From NCBI RefSeq assembly GCF_000427625.1, contig NZ_ATYJ01000014.1, forward strand, positions 124,001 through 188,000: DNA of 64,000 bases, read 5' to 3'. This DNA is from Methylobacter luteus IMV-B-3098. GTDB taxonomy: Bacteria > Pseudomonadota > Gammaproteobacteria > Methylococcales > Methylomonadaceae. This document shows positions 18,338 through 27,223 of this stretch, one piece after another. The notes below the pieces were generated by a model, which saw only the letters and a program-made list of their open reading frames with translations, was not told the DNA's origin and made no database searches. A program made the position numbers and the translations under genes. The first letter of the stretch is position 1. Every line of letters begins with the position of its first letter.

Positions 18338-19084
18338 TTAATATGAATTGTTTAGTTTCGATTTCAGCCGATAACTGTCCCCTCCGAGCATAAAGATATG
18401 TGAATGGTGGATGAGGCGGTCGACGATGGGCACGGCCACATTGTCGTCAAAGAAGAACTCGCCCCAATCGGTGAACGCTTTGTTGGTGGTCAGAATGATC
18501 GATCGGTATTCATACAGCGCATTGATGAGCTGAAACAGGTTGTGCATGCCCTGCTTGTTCATCGGCAGATAGCCCAGCTCGTCTATGATCAGGCAATCGA
18601 ACTTGAGCAACTGGTTGATTTTCTTTTTCAACTCGCCTTTGAGCTCGGCCAGTTCCAGGGTCTCCATCAAACCCAGTGCCGTGTGGAAGCTGACTTTGTA
18701 ACCAGCCTCAATGGCTTTCAGGCCGATCCCGATGGCCAGATGGGTCTTGCCGACGCCGGGCGGGCCAATAAAGACCACGTTGTCGCGGTTGTCGATAAAG
18801 CCGAAGTCCAATAGGTTACTGACTTCGCGTTTGCTGAGGGTGGTCTGGAAGCGGTAGTCGAACTCCTCCAGAGACTTATGCAGCGGAAAGCCAGCCCGTC
18901 GCCGGTTTTGCTCGATGCGCTTGCTGTTGCGCTGCTGCTGTTCATGCTGGATCAGGCGGTCGGCGAACTGCAGGTAGGAGCTGTCGCTGGCTTCCGCCTG
19001 ACTCAGCAGCTGCTCCAGGTGATCAGCAATGCCGGACAGGCACAGGCTGCGGTATTGCCGGGCGACCTGGTCAATGGACGGCAT
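18338..19084 (-). CDS. istB: IS21 helper ATPase IstB
   Basis: 248 residues from ATG 19084, which overlaps the istA stop. Walker A is NVVFIGPPGVGKTHLAIGIG and Walker B FDCLIIDELGYLP, with the IstB start IDQVARQYRSLCLSGIADHL. It is an AAA+ protein that helps the transposase IstA choose and use target DNA. Length is usual for the family. Confidence 0.93.
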   Translation of the reverse strand: MPSIDQVARQYRSLCLSGIADHLEQLLSQAEASDSSYLQFADRLIQHEQQQRNSKRIEQNRRRAGFPLHKSLEEFDYRFQTTLSKREVSNLLDFGFIDNRDNVVFIGPPGVGKTHLAIGIGLKAIEAGYKVSFHTALGLMETLELAELKGELKKKINQLLKFDCLIIDELGYLPMNKQGMHNLFQLINALYEYRSIILTTNKAFTDWGEFFFDDNVAVPIVDRLIHHSHIFMLGGDSYRLKSKLNNSY

Positions 19085-20618
19085 GGCGCTCTCCCTGGCC
19101 ACTGGAGCGGCCATTCAGGGTGCCATAACGGGCCAGGGCCGCCGAGGACGGATGGCCTGCCGGCGTCGGCTCGGGCGGAGTTCGCCGCTCAGCATGCGGC
19201 TGCCAGGCGTCCAGGCGTTGCTTCAGGCCGCTGGCGGTCAGCCGCGGCAACTCGATAAGTCGCATCAACAGGGGCTCGGGGATCACGCCGTAGCGTTGGC
19301 GATGCTCGGTTAATACCTGCTTGGCGCCCGCCAGCTGGTCCTTGTAGATCTTCGGCGAAGTGGCTTTCAGCAAGGCACACAGCGCCATCGCCAGCGTCGC
19401 CTGGCCGACCAACTGCTGCAGGTCGGCTTCCAGCGCTTCAATGCGCAAGCTCTGGTCGCGGTAATGGTGGGTGTTCTTGATGACCTGGCCTTTTTCCGGG
19501 CACAGCCGATGCTCGGCGATCGCCTCGCCCGTGTTGAGGTCGCTGATCAACAGCTGGCCATCCTGTTGGTAGACGCCGACCCGGGCGCTTTGATAGGTCA
19601 TGGGTACCGAGTATTTATTGGACTGCCAGGCGATCAGGCCGGTCTTGTCGGCCTTGCGCGTGACCGTGGCGGCCTGCGCATCATGGACACAGGACGGGGT
19701 CAGGTAAGGCTGCATCCGGGCCTTTTCCTCGCGGTCGTAGAGGGATCGAGGCGGTTGTCCGGTACTGCCGTGCCGCCTTTGGTTGGCGGTCTGGTCCAGC
19801 CAGTCGGCCAAGGTCTGCTCCAGGTCTTGCCAGCTGGCGAAGGCTTCGCCGTACAAGCCGTTATGCTTGACATATTTGACCCCGGCTTCGACCTTGCCTT
19901 TGCTTTCCGGATCGTAGCCTTCACAGGCCCGGATCGCAAAGCCGGCCGCGGTCGCATACTGATGGAAGCGCTGGTTCAAGGTTAACTCTCGGAACCGCTC
20001 ATGGATCACGACCAACTTGGTCTGATCGTACACACATTCGCTCGGCCTGCCGCCGAAATAGCGGAAGGCGGCATCATGCTGACGGATCAGCGTCTCGGTA
20101 TCGATCGGACGCGGCGACACCGACACATGCATCAACCGGGAGTAGGACAAGACGAACACCATGAAATAGACTGTGGCCGGTACGTCGCCGATCAGGACGC
20201 CGCGCAGCTCGCCGCCGTCGACCTGGCACTGCTCGCCCGGCACCATGTCCAGCACCGGCTCATAATAGCGGGCCTGTTTACAAGGGATCTCCTGCTTGAG
20301 CGCCTGGATGTAACGCCGTACCGATCGGTCGGACACGGCCAGATCATCCACCTTAGCCTTCAACTTGCGCAGCACTTTCACGGCCGACAGGCCGGGATAG
20401 GTCTGCAGCAACTGTATGATGTAGCCGCGGTAATCATCCCGTTTCTTGCTGCGCTCCGTATCGGTCAGCAGCGCCGCAATCGCGGGCTCCGGCAGATTCA
20501 AGTACTTGCTGACGGTGTTGCGGGAAATCCCCAATTGTTGGGCAATCTGACGCTCCGATAAGCCATTGCCGTGATTATGTAATGCTTTGATCTGATGGAT
20601 CACTAGCCACTCCTTCAT
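19071..20618 (-). CDS. istA: IS21 transposase IstA
   Basis: 515 residues with an N-terminal helix-turn-helix (LSERQIAQQLGISRNTVSKY) and the DDE domain: first Asp in PGEQCQVDGGELRGV, second in SECVYDQTKLVVIHE, Glu in ESKGKVEAGVKYVKHNGLYG. Length and motifs are those of IS21-family transposases. Its end overlaps istB, the usual arrangement. Confidence 0.95.
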   Translation of the reverse strand: MKEWLVIHQIKALHNHGNGLSERQIAQQLGISRNTVSKYLNLPEPAIAALLTDTERSKKRDDYRGYIIQLLQTYPGLSAVKVLRKLKAKVDDLAVSDRSVRRYIQALKQEIPCKQARYYEPVLDMVPGEQCQVDGGELRGVLIGDVPATVYFMVFVLSYSRLMHVSVSPRPIDTETLIRQHDAAFRYFGGRPSECVYDQTKLVVIHERFRELTLNQRFHQYATAAGFAIRACEGYDPESKGKVEAGVKYVKHNGLYGEAFASWQDLEQTLADWLDQTANQRRHGSTGQPPRSLYDREEKARMQPYLTPSCVHDAQAATVTRKADKTGLIAWQSNKYSVPMTYQSARVGVYQQDGQLLISDLNTGEAIAEHRLCPEKGQVIKNTHHYRDQSLRIEALEADLQQLVGQATLAMALCALLKATSPKIYKDQLAGAKQVLTEHRQRYGVIPEPLLMRLIELPRLTASGLKQRLDAWQPHAERRTPPEPTPAGHPSSAALARYGTLNGRSSGQGERHAVH

Positions 20619-20739
20619 GCCGCTCCCTGAACAAAAGCCAGGGACTGTGGCAAATACTGGGATAAAGATAAAGGAAAAAGTGGCTCAAAATGGTTGGCCA
20701 ATTCTGGCTCAGTTTAGTTGGCCGTTAACAGACCGGAAC

Positions 20740-21186
20740 GGGTCGCTATGTTAAGCTTAACATAGCGACCCCTATGTATAGGGCCCAACTATGTATAGCC
20801 GTGATTAGCTGTTGGTGGCAAACCCTGATTTTACTGACCTTTCAACCAACCCTCAGTCAAGAAACTTTACATAGTTTTGCCGGGATTCTGAGGTGAAAAT
20901 TTATTCGCTTCAGACAATTCAATGAACATTCGCCCTGCACCACATATGAAGCTGGCTACTTGAGTAGCAATTGACACTCTTCCGTTGATAATTTCATGGT
21001 TCACTTGCTTGAATGTCGCCATACATATCCAGTTTATAGTTATCATACAGCTGGTAAGGAATTGACGCAGTTCCTTCAAGCATTAAAACTATGTATAGCG
21101 CTCTACCGGTAATCGCTGGTAACACGTTGGGTGTGCATCGAAATAAATCTCTTCTATTCATAGTTGCGCACTATACATAGGGGTCG
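20740..21186. repeat. MITE-like repeat element, copy 1
   Basis: Starts with a perfect 32-bp palindrome (20740..20771; half GGGTCGCTATGTTAAG) and is closed by a perfect 16-bp inverted repeat (CGACCCCTATGTATAG at 20766..20781 against 21171..21186). The same palindrome opens the element at 60178..60557, and a variant lies at 43101..43142. No coding capacity that I trust. It borders the IS21 target site. Confidence 0.65.
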
Positions 21187-21256
21187 ATAGCACTCATTCG
21201 CCATTTTCGAAAGTGGCCATTCATGATGGTAGAAGAACTTGTGAAATGGCAGGCTT

Positions 21257-21350
21257 GCAGATTAGCTTCGCCCTGCTCCTTTTCATGAGCCCAGAATGCT
21301 GTCAATACGTAAGCTCATTCCTGGCATTGAGCAGGCGGAAACTAATCTGC
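21257..21350. other. Long imperfect inverted repeat, structured region
   Basis: Arms at 21257..21278 (GCAGATTAGCTTCGCC...) and 21329..21350 match at about 19 of 22 positions as an inverted repeat, and an inner pair ATGAGC/GCTCAT (21284, 21313) extends the stem. It is in the spacer downstream of the partition operon and could be a structured RNA, a terminator region or an origin hairpin. Confidence 0.5.
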
Positions 21351-21384
21351 CTGCTCTTTCGCTCCCGCACCGATCAGCGGTTCG

Positions 21385-21436
21385 CTGCGGTCAGTGTGCG
21401 ACAGTAGGTATCCCCACCATCGCACACTGACCGCAG
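21385..21436 (-). terminator. Perfect 17-bp stem downstream of the partition operon
   Basis: CTGCGGTCAGTGTGCGA at 21385..21401 pairs exactly with 21420..21436 around an 18-base loop. It is 55 bp beyond the last gene of the minus-strand partition operon. There is no U-run, so it may be a stem of another kind (replication or transfer site). Confidence 0.45.
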
Positions 21437-21490
21437 CCGGTCTGTTTTCAGCTTAAGCCTGTATGGTTTGGCCATCGCGGCTCCCGACCC

Positions 21491-21646
21491 TTAGAAATTG
21501 GCCGTCTGCAACGCCTGGTGCAAGGCCTGCTCATTTTGCTGGCGATCGGGTACCGGCCCGGCCACGTCGCTAGCCCGGCTTTCATCGCGCTCTTCGTGGT
21601 TGTCGTTTTCGCTGGTTGCTGTTTCGCTACGGTTATGCTGTTTCAT
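21491..21646 (-). CDS. Small hydrophilic protein at the end of the partition operon
   Basis: 51 residues from ATG 21646: MKQHNRSETATSENDNHEER ... LHQALQTANF. Very acidic and Gln/Asn rich, with no membrane segment. It follows the stbB-like gene by 25 bp in the same direction. No family recognised; codon pattern is like that of the upstream genes, which supports it being real. Confidence 0.45.
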   Translation of the reverse strand: MKQHNRSETATSENDNHEERDESRASDVAGPVPDRQQNEQALHQALQTANF

Positions 21647-21671
21647 AGTCGCCTCGATGGCTGATGTTGGG

Positions 21672-21986
21672 TTATTGATTTTTTCCGGTCAGATCGCCGA
21701 GGTCGCCGAAGATGGCGTCCTCTTCCGCCGTGGTAGCGGCTTTATCGTCGGCGACGGCCACAGCCGGATGTTCCTCGCGCATCATCGCCTTGGGCTCAGG
21801 CTGGGGTTCCGGGAGCGGTTGCTGCCGCTGCGCCGGCGGCGCAATCCTGAGCCCGATGCCCAGCCCGCTGGCGGCCAGCATCCGGATGTGTTCGGCCCGC
21901 CGCCTTTTGTGCACCGAAGCCAAGTACTGGTACAGTTCCGGATCGGCGTCCGCGTCAATCAACACGCAAACTTCCAAGCTAGCCAC
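21672..21986 (-). CDS. StbB/ParR-like partition accessory protein
   Basis: 104 residues from a GTG at 21986 that overlaps the parM stop. ASLEVCVLIDADADPELYQY and VHKRRRAEHIRMLAASGLGI look like the N-terminal DNA-binding part of StbB-type adaptor proteins encoded directly after plasmid actins; the tail is Pro/Gln and acidic. The partner would bind the repeats at 23030..23240 and the ParM filament. The assignment is mainly by position and length. Confidence 0.65.
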   Translation of the reverse strand: MASLEVCVLIDADADPELYQYLASVHKRRRAEHIRMLAASGLGIGLRIAPPAQRQQPLPEPQPEPKAMMREEHPAVAVADDKAATTAEEDAIFGDLGDLTGKNQ

Positions 21987-22962
21987 GGGTTTTCTGCTCC
22001 CCGGCGATCTTGAAACCGCGCACGTTGGCATAGAGCGAATCGCTGACTTCGGCGACCATATTCCGGCGGCACAGCCTCTGGATGCCGCCCAGGTAATGCC
22101 GGGCGCCGCCGCCGACCACGACCACGCGGGCGATGTCGCTGAAGCTGCCGACGCTGCCGGCCAGGCTCTCGCAGGCGCTATTGATCACCGGTTCGGCCTT
22201 CGGCAGCAGATGGCTGAAGTCAAATTTCTGGCCGTACCAGTCCAGCTGGTTCTGCTGGTTCAGGGCGATGTCCAGCCGGTTGATGTCCTCAAACGGCTCG
22301 CCCAGCTCCTGGGTCAGAACCAGCGCCAGTGTCTCCAGCAGCTTGGACATGCCGGCCGGTACGCTGCCGCTGCGCTCGTCGATCACCTTGAGGCCCCGGC
22401 AGACCAGCCAGTCGACCGTATAAAAGCCGACATCGATGACCAAGCAGTTGGACGCGCGCAGAGCAGTGTACGCCTGGTTTTCCAGGCAGTAGTTCAGGAA
22501 GCCGCCGACGGGCTGGGGGATCACCCAGGTCTTTTTGACCCGCACCTCGCTGCCGTCCGGATAGGCGTGCACGCCGGTCAGCCGCTCCTCCAGCCGCTGC
22601 CAGTATTGGGCGTGGAAATTGACCGGCAGCCCCGTCACTAGCAAGTCGATCGCAGGCCGCTTCATATGGGCCAGGGCGCCTCGGGCCAGCGCCAGATACA
22701 CGTCCCGTTCCGGATAGTCCGCGCTCAGCACGCGGCCGGTGCCGGTCTTGATCGACAGCAGGGCATCCCGGCCGATCAAATACTCGACGTCATTGACACT
22801 GACTCGGGTCAGGTCTTTTCTGGACATGGCCTCGCCGCCGATGTCGACGCCGCGGTTGATCGGGGCGACCGAGGGAAAATGGCCGCAATCGATGCGTTGC
22901 CCCTCCCGCCCCAGAGTGAATTTGACGTTGCCATAACCAATGTCCATCGCTGATATCTGCAT
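21979..22962 (-). CDS. parM: ParM/StbA-like plasmid segregation actin
   Basis: 327 residues of the actin-like ATPase fold. Phosphate 1: ISAMDIGYGNVKFTLG; phosphate 2: CLVIDVGFYTVDWLVC; adenosine motif: ARVVVVGGGARHYLGGI. This fits ParM/StbA-type plasmid proteins that form filaments to push plasmid copies apart. A ribosome binding site (CGGAG) precedes the ATG. The array of direct repeats just upstream is the expected centromere. Confidence 0.88.
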   Translation of the reverse strand: MQISAMDIGYGNVKFTLGREGQRIDCGHFPSVAPINRGVDIGGEAMSRKDLTRVSVNDVEYLIGRDALLSIKTGTGRVLSADYPERDVYLALARGALAHMKRPAIDLLVTGLPVNFHAQYWQRLEERLTGVHAYPDGSEVRVKKTWVIPQPVGGFLNYCLENQAYTALRASNCLVIDVGFYTVDWLVCRGLKVIDERSGSVPAGMSKLLETLALVLTQELGEPFEDINRLDIALNQQNQLDWYGQKFDFSHLLPKAEPVINSACESLAGSVGSFSDIARVVVVGGGARHYLGGIQRLCRRNMVAEVSDSLYANVRGFKIAGEQKTRG

Positions 22963-23029
22963 AGCTTATAAAACTCCGTTGTTTGTGTTCGATTGTCGTT
23001 AAAAAAGGTCGCTGCGGGCCAGCGCCGGC

Positions 23030-23240
23030 GATAGCCAGCCTGAGCCGGCCTGAGTCGGTCTAAAGCCGTCTCGGCGGCTGGGCTTGTCCGGCGAGCTCAC
23101 CGCCTGAACTTGCCTCACCTGGTCTGAGCCGGTCTGAGTCTGTCTGAGACAGCCTAAAGCCGTCTCGGCGACGGGCTTGTCCGGCGGGCTCAGCGCCCGA
23201 ACCCGCCTCAGCCAGTCTGAGCCGGTCTAAGCCGATGGCA
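23030..23240. repeat. 94-bp direct repeats, candidate parC centromere
   Basis: The block starting TAAAGCCGTCTCGGCG at 23061 recurs at 23155, a 94-bp period, and short units such as TCTGAGCCGG repeat within it. It lies upstream of parM, where R1-type plasmids have their parC repeats and promoter. Confidence 0.6.
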
Positions 23241-23773
23241 GGCGCATTCAAACGCCCGACGCCAGTGCCACTGAGCCACTATGCCAGATCCCGGCACGGC
23301 GTGTCGGGTCGAAAAACGCGGTTTTTAGGTGGTCTTTTAAAATAATTGGCTTGGCCGAGCTTGTGATTGACTCAGAGATTCGGTTTTGGCACAATCGCCG
23401 GCAATAGATGGGTTTGAACGGCACCAGGATCGCCTCACCCGATAAACCCGCGAACGACAACGGGCATACACGGTCGCGAACCCCGGATTATCTCTGACGA
23501 GAGGGTAGGATGCCCCGGGGCCATTATTTAACTGTTTGTTGTTAAGGCCATTTTTGGCTGATTTTAGTTTACCGACTTAACATCGGTTCCTTTCGAAAAA
23601 ACCGCCAACGGCGGCCACGGGACAGTTTTGTCCAAAATTCAGCGCCCAATGCGCTCTTCCCTTTGGCCGGTTTCCGGCCCCACTCAGCACCCGATAGACT
23701 GGCGTCCAGCGGCTCATAGCCAATCGAATGCTGAAATTAACTTCCAATATGCCTCGTGCCTATTGCCTGACCC
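23241..23773. other. Intergenic region without recognisable genes
   Basis: No convincing coding sequence on either strand. It holds short GC-rich inverted segments and a T-rich stretch around 23530..23580. Probably regulatory or replication-related spacer between the partition locus and the next module. Confidence 0.3.
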
Positions 23774-23935
23774 CGGATAACCGGCGCGGCCGGAATTGAT
23801 GAGTTATCCACCGACGTTATCCCGAGCCCCCAGTCTCCTGGCGGCCTCAAAAAATTGATCTTTTTTTAAGTCTTTTAAAACATAGACACTAAAAAATTAT
23901 TTCAGGTCAGCCTGTTTAGTAATTTCTAAACAATG
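23774..23935. other. DnaA-box-like sites and AT-rich stretch, possible second origin
   Basis: TTATCCACC at 23814 is one base from the DnaA consensus; CGGTTATCC (minus, about 23774) and TTATCCCGA at 23828 are weaker. An AT-rich stretch (23852..23935) follows. This combination near a partition locus is seen in plasmid origins, but no initiator gene is adjacent. Confidence 0.3.
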
Positions 23936-24373
23936 GCTTATATCAAGACATCCCGCCGTTTCCGTAGAGGAAAAGTGGGGGATTTTTATTTTTCACGTTG
24001 AATTTCCTCACGGACCCGTAGTGCCTGGCGTCGATTTTGGACGCCAGCCCGCTTGACACCCGCGGCGAGAGGAAGGCCAACCATTAGATCCCGCGTCGCG
24101 CAGCGGGTAGAGAAAACGCGCATTGATGTCCTTATTTTTTCTGCACCCGGCTGGGAGGTTAGTCCCGTGCATCCATCGCTCACCGTCGCGAGAATGTGTC
24201 CGCAGAAAAAAGAGGCATTGGAGCCGTGAATCACGGTCTCCACGGGGCCGGTTTATGCCTGCTTGCGACGTAAAAGATTTTTTCGGACAACCCGGCCCCA
24301 CCCCCAAGCGGCTATCTTGGCTGTTTGGGGATGGGGCTGTTACCCATCCTATTGATAATCATGGAGAAAATTG

Positions 24374-25060
24374 ATGAGTGCCGATTTACCAAATATGACA
24401 CAAAACTTGATTCCTGTTTTCACCACGGAAATCGGCGGTGTGCCAACGCAGGCCGTAGATGCGCGTGAGCTGCATCGATTTTTAGGCGTTGGGAAGAAAT
24501 TTACGGACTGGATAAAAGACCGGATTAGAGAATATGGATTTGCTGAGGATGTGGATTACGTTTTGATTTTCCAAAATGGGGAAATCAAAACTGGCCGCGG
24601 CGGTGATCGCCGATCAATCGACTACCATCTGTCGCTCGGCACAGCCAAAGAACTGGCGATGGTCGAACAGAACGACATGGGCCGCACCATTCGCCGCTAT
24701 TTTATCGAATGCGAACAACGCGCGGCTCAGGCGCAATCTGCCCCTTCCAGGATTAATACTATCCAGGACCTCAACACCATCCTGCCGCCCCATTTCCACC
24801 TCAAAAACACAAGCGCCTTCAGACTCCACGCCGACGCGCGGATCCTGTTCTGGACGCTGGAAAAACGGGACCGATTGCTGCATCCGGCCATCGATCGCGA
24901 AGCGCTGTTCCAGGTCACGCTGGATATTCAACACGTGATCCAGTTGGAATTTGTTCAGGCCACCCTGTCCAGGTTCTCTGACACCTGCTCGGTGAACGAT
25001 CCGGAGCTGATCAATTTCATCAGGACCTGGCGGCCCACATTTGCTACCGAGGTGCACTGA
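24374..25060 (+). CDS. AntA/AntB antirepressor-family protein
   Basis: 228 residues from ATG 24374 with GGAG nine bases upstream. The N-terminal AntA domain is clear: QAVDARELHRFLGVGKKFTD, EYGFAEDVDYVLIFQNGE, DYHLSLGTAKELAMVEQND, GRTIRRYFIECE. In phages these proteins inactivate repressors; plasmid copies are common and poorly studied. The C-terminal 120 residues are not recognised. The stop overlaps the integrase start (TGATG). Confidence 0.85.
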   Translation: MSADLPNMTQNLIPVFTTEIGGVPTQAVDARELHRFLGVGKKFTDWIKDRIREYGFAEDVDYVLIFQNGEIKTGRGGDRRSIDYHLSLGTAKELAMVEQNDMGRTIRRYFIECEQRAAQAQSAPSRINTIQDLNTILPPHFHLKNTSAFRLHADARILFWTLEKRDRLLHPAIDREALFQVTLDIQHVIQLEFVQATLSRFSDTCSVNDPELINFIRTWRPTFATEVH

Positions 25061-26004
25061 TGGCCAATTTCGGGATCGGTTCCAGGAACATGTTCGATGC
25101 CGGGCGCATGGTGCTGCGGAAACGCTCGCGCAACGGCTTTAAAACCCAGGACGATTACATCGACCGCTGGCGGCTGTTCTGCGAGTACGCCAAGGACAAC
25201 GGCGTCACCAAGATGGAAAAGGTCAGCCGCGAGTTTGTGATCGGCTACGGCCAGCACCTGCAGCGGCAGCTGGAAGCCGGCGTGTACCGCAGCGCCTCGG
25301 CGCCGAAGAATTATCTATCGGCGGTGAACTGTGTGATGAGGCTGGCCACCGGCGGGCAATGGCAGACAGTCAAGCCCGGCGCGGACTGCGGCATCCAAAA
25401 GCGCTCTTATATTCCCAAGGCCACCAAGGCCCTGTCGGACCGGAAGCATGTCCAGGCCCAGCAAGATGTCTCCGAACGCATCGCCCACCTGCTGGCTCTG
25501 CAACGGACCTTCGGGCTGCGATTCAAGGAGAGCTGCCTGCTCAATCCCAAAACGGCGCTAAAGCAGGCCGAGAAGTCCGGCACTATCACGGTCAAGGCCG
25601 GCACCAAGGGCGGCCGGCCCCGACGCGTCCCCTGCACAGAAGCCGGTAAAGCCGTGCTGGCACAGGCCAGCCAGATCCAGCACGGCAAATCCATGGTGCC
25701 GGTCGGCGATGACTACATCAGTTACTACCAATTCCGTCAGGCCTGTTACGCGCAGGCCGTCGTCGCCAACCTCTGTTTCCATGCCGAACGTCACGCCTAC
25801 GCCCAGAACCGCTACCGGGAACTGGTCAAGGCGCCGTGCCCGTTGGAAGCCGGGTGGGAGCACAAGGGCCGGATCGCCAAACTCGCCGAGTACCTGGCCA
25901 TGCCGGCAGCCGAGGCCAAGGAACTCGATCGCTCGGCCCGGCTGCAAATCTCAATGGAACTGGGTCATTCCCGGGTGGAGATCTCCCATGCGTACCTGGG
26001 CTGA
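25060..26004 (+). CDS. Tyrosine recombinase (integrase-domain protein)
   Basis: 314 residues. An N-terminal SAM-like region (DDYIDRWRLFCEYAKDNGV) precedes a catalytic domain with Arg in LQRTFGLRFKESCLL, His-x-x-Arg in CFHAERHAYAQNRY and LGHSRVEISHAYLG, where the Tyr is the nucleophile. It resembles the plasmid and island integrases of the Integrase_1 type. Translationally coupled to the antirepressor gene and to the following gene. Confidence 0.85.
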   Translation: MANFGIGSRNMFDAGRMVLRKRSRNGFKTQDDYIDRWRLFCEYAKDNGVTKMEKVSREFVIGYGQHLQRQLEAGVYRSASAPKNYLSAVNCVMRLATGGQWQTVKPGADCGIQKRSYIPKATKALSDRKHVQAQQDVSERIAHLLALQRTFGLRFKESCLLNPKTALKQAEKSGTITVKAGTKGGRPRRVPCTEAGKAVLAQASQIQHGKSMVPVGDDYISYYQFRQACYAQAVVANLCFHAERHAYAQNRYRELVKAPCPLEAGWEHKGRIAKLAEYLAMPAAEAKELDRSARLQISMELGHSRVEISHAYLG

Positions 26005-26518
26005 GGAACTGAAGTCGCATACCCACGACTATGTACGCCGCGGCGGCAAGCAGAATCGCAGGAAGCAGGTCTCGCTGATCGTGGATTTTCTGGAATACAC
26101 GGATGCCCAGGAGCGCGTCACCTCCCTGCACCGGATCGGCGCCTGCCAGGTCATCAACTTCTGGAAAGCGCACCGGAATCTGTCCGAAAAAAAGGCCTAC
26201 GATTATTGGCTGGGCCTGTGCAAGTTGTGGGAATGGACCGGCAAGCCCGGCCAGCCGCCCAAACCGCATAAGATGAACGAGTGCATAGAAGAACCGGCAC
26301 CAACCTCTGTTAATCCGTTGTCGTCCACGAACATCTCACAGGCGATTCGGGCCGCGCGTGAAACCAGAAATCTGACCATCCAGCAGCTTGCCAATTTATC
26401 AGGCTATGAGACGATAACTATTGAAGCCATCGAGGCCGGTACGTATGATGGCGCAAGGGTTTCGGATATCCAGCATCTGTTTCAGATTTTGAGTATTCAA
26501 TTACTCATACCAGAATAG
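25988..26518 (+). CDS. Integrase-associated protein with C-terminal helix-turn-helix
   Basis: 176 residues from ATG 25988 inside the integrase 3' end. The N-terminal 90 residues (ELKSHTHDYVRRGGKQNRRK, FWKAHRNLSEKKAYDYWLGL) look like a core-binding SAM-like domain without a catalytic part. The C-terminal 60 residues (AIRAARETRNLTIQQLANLS, YETITIEAIEAGTYDG) are a Cro/C1-type helix-turn-helix. It may steer or regulate the overlapping integrase; this is inference from overlap. Confidence 0.65.
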   Translation: MRTWAEELKSHTHDYVRRGGKQNRRKQVSLIVDFLEYTDAQERVTSLHRIGACQVINFWKAHRNLSEKKAYDYWLGLCKLWEWTGKPGQPPKPHKMNECIEEPAPTSVNPLSSTNISQAIRAARETRNLTIQQLANLSGYETITIEAIEAGTYDGARVSDIQHLFQILSIQLLIPE

Positions 26519-26576
26519 CCCACGCCGTAAAAAATACCTAGCAAGTCATAAGACATCGTTGTTCTAGTTTCTTTAT

Positions 26577-26602
26577 GTTGGTAATTAGTGATAATTACCA
26601 AC
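26577..26602 (+). promoter_or_regulatory. Candidate AbiE operator palindrome
   Basis: GTTGGTAATTA, four bases, TAATTACCAAC: perfect 11-bp arms, 22 bp before the abiEi start. AbiEi proteins are known to bind inverted repeats at their own promoters. A half site, GTTGGTAATTA, also occurs near 36204. Confidence 0.6.
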
Positions 26603-26623
26603 AAATTGGAACATTATTGTCGC

Positions 26624-27223
26624 ATGGAAAACACTTACCAACGAATCCTTGACCTCGCACACACGCATACCCTGATCCGACCTTACGATCTGGCTGCTCA
26701 AGGCCTGCCCAGGGTTGCACTGACGCGGCTGGTACGCAGAGGCCAGCTGATTCGGATCAGCCGTGGACTCTATGCCCTACCTGATAGGCCTGTGTCCGAG
26801 CATGACGCACTGGCCGAAACCGCGCGCAAATATCCACACGTCATCGCCTGCCTGCTTTCCGTATTACGCTTCCACGATCTCACTACCCAGTCCCCGTTTG
26901 AAGTGTGGCTAGCTATTCCCAATAAAGCACGTGCTCCACGGATAGATTATCCGCCCCTGAGAATTATCCGGTTCTCTGGCGCAGCACTCACTGAAGGCGT
27001 GGAAGTCTATCGGATCGATGGCGTACCGATCCGTATCACCAGTATGGCCAGAACGGTGGTCGATTGCTTCAAATACCGCAACAAAATCGGGCTTGAGGTG
27101 GCTTTGGAGGCCCTGCATGAGTCCTGGCGAGAAAAGCGGGTTAGCATGGATGAGCTCTGGCATTATGCTTGCCTGTGTCGAGTGGCCAACGTCATGCGTC
27201 CTTATCTGGAAAGCTTGCCATGA
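26624..27223 (+). CDS. abiEi: AbiEi-type antitoxin / regulator
   Basis: 199 residues from ATG 26624, with the operator palindrome just upstream. N-terminal winged helix: LIRPYDLAAQGLPRVALTRL, VRRGQLIRISRGLYALPD. C-terminal domain with ITSMARTVVDCFKYRNKIGL and ALEALHESW. This is the usual composition of type IV antitoxins of the AbiE system, which silence the operon and oppose the toxin. The stop overlaps the toxin start (ATGA). Confidence 0.9.
   Translation: MENTYQRILDLAHTHTLIRPYDLAAQGLPRVALTRLVRRGQLIRISRGLYALPDRPVSEHDALAETARKYPHVIACLLSVLRFHDLTTQSPFEVWLAIPNKARAPRIDYPPLRIIRFSGAALTEGVEVYRIDGVPIRITSMARTVVDCFKYRNKIGLEVALEALHESWREKRVSMDELWHYACLCRVANVMRPYLESLP

Larger units (their letters stand above)
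18278..20730 (-). mobile_element. IS21-family insertion sequence, complete
   Basis: About 2453 bp with istA and istB on the minus strand. Related ends read inward from each side (GGCCAAC ... GAGCCAC ... TTTTCC), with multiple repeats as in IS21. The outer bases end in TGTTAACGGCC on the right and TATCAATGGCC on the left. A direct repeat GACCGG occurs at 18272..18277 and 20731..20736 and is the likely target duplication. Confidence 0.85.

Noticed and set aside
20867-21079. Minus-strand frame of 70 residues inside repeat copy 1
   Set aside because: No ribosome binding site, no family, lies inside a non-coding repeat element.
21213-21407. Plus-strand frame of 64 residues
   Set aside because: Overlaps the large inverted repeat; composition is low-complexity and unlike a protein.
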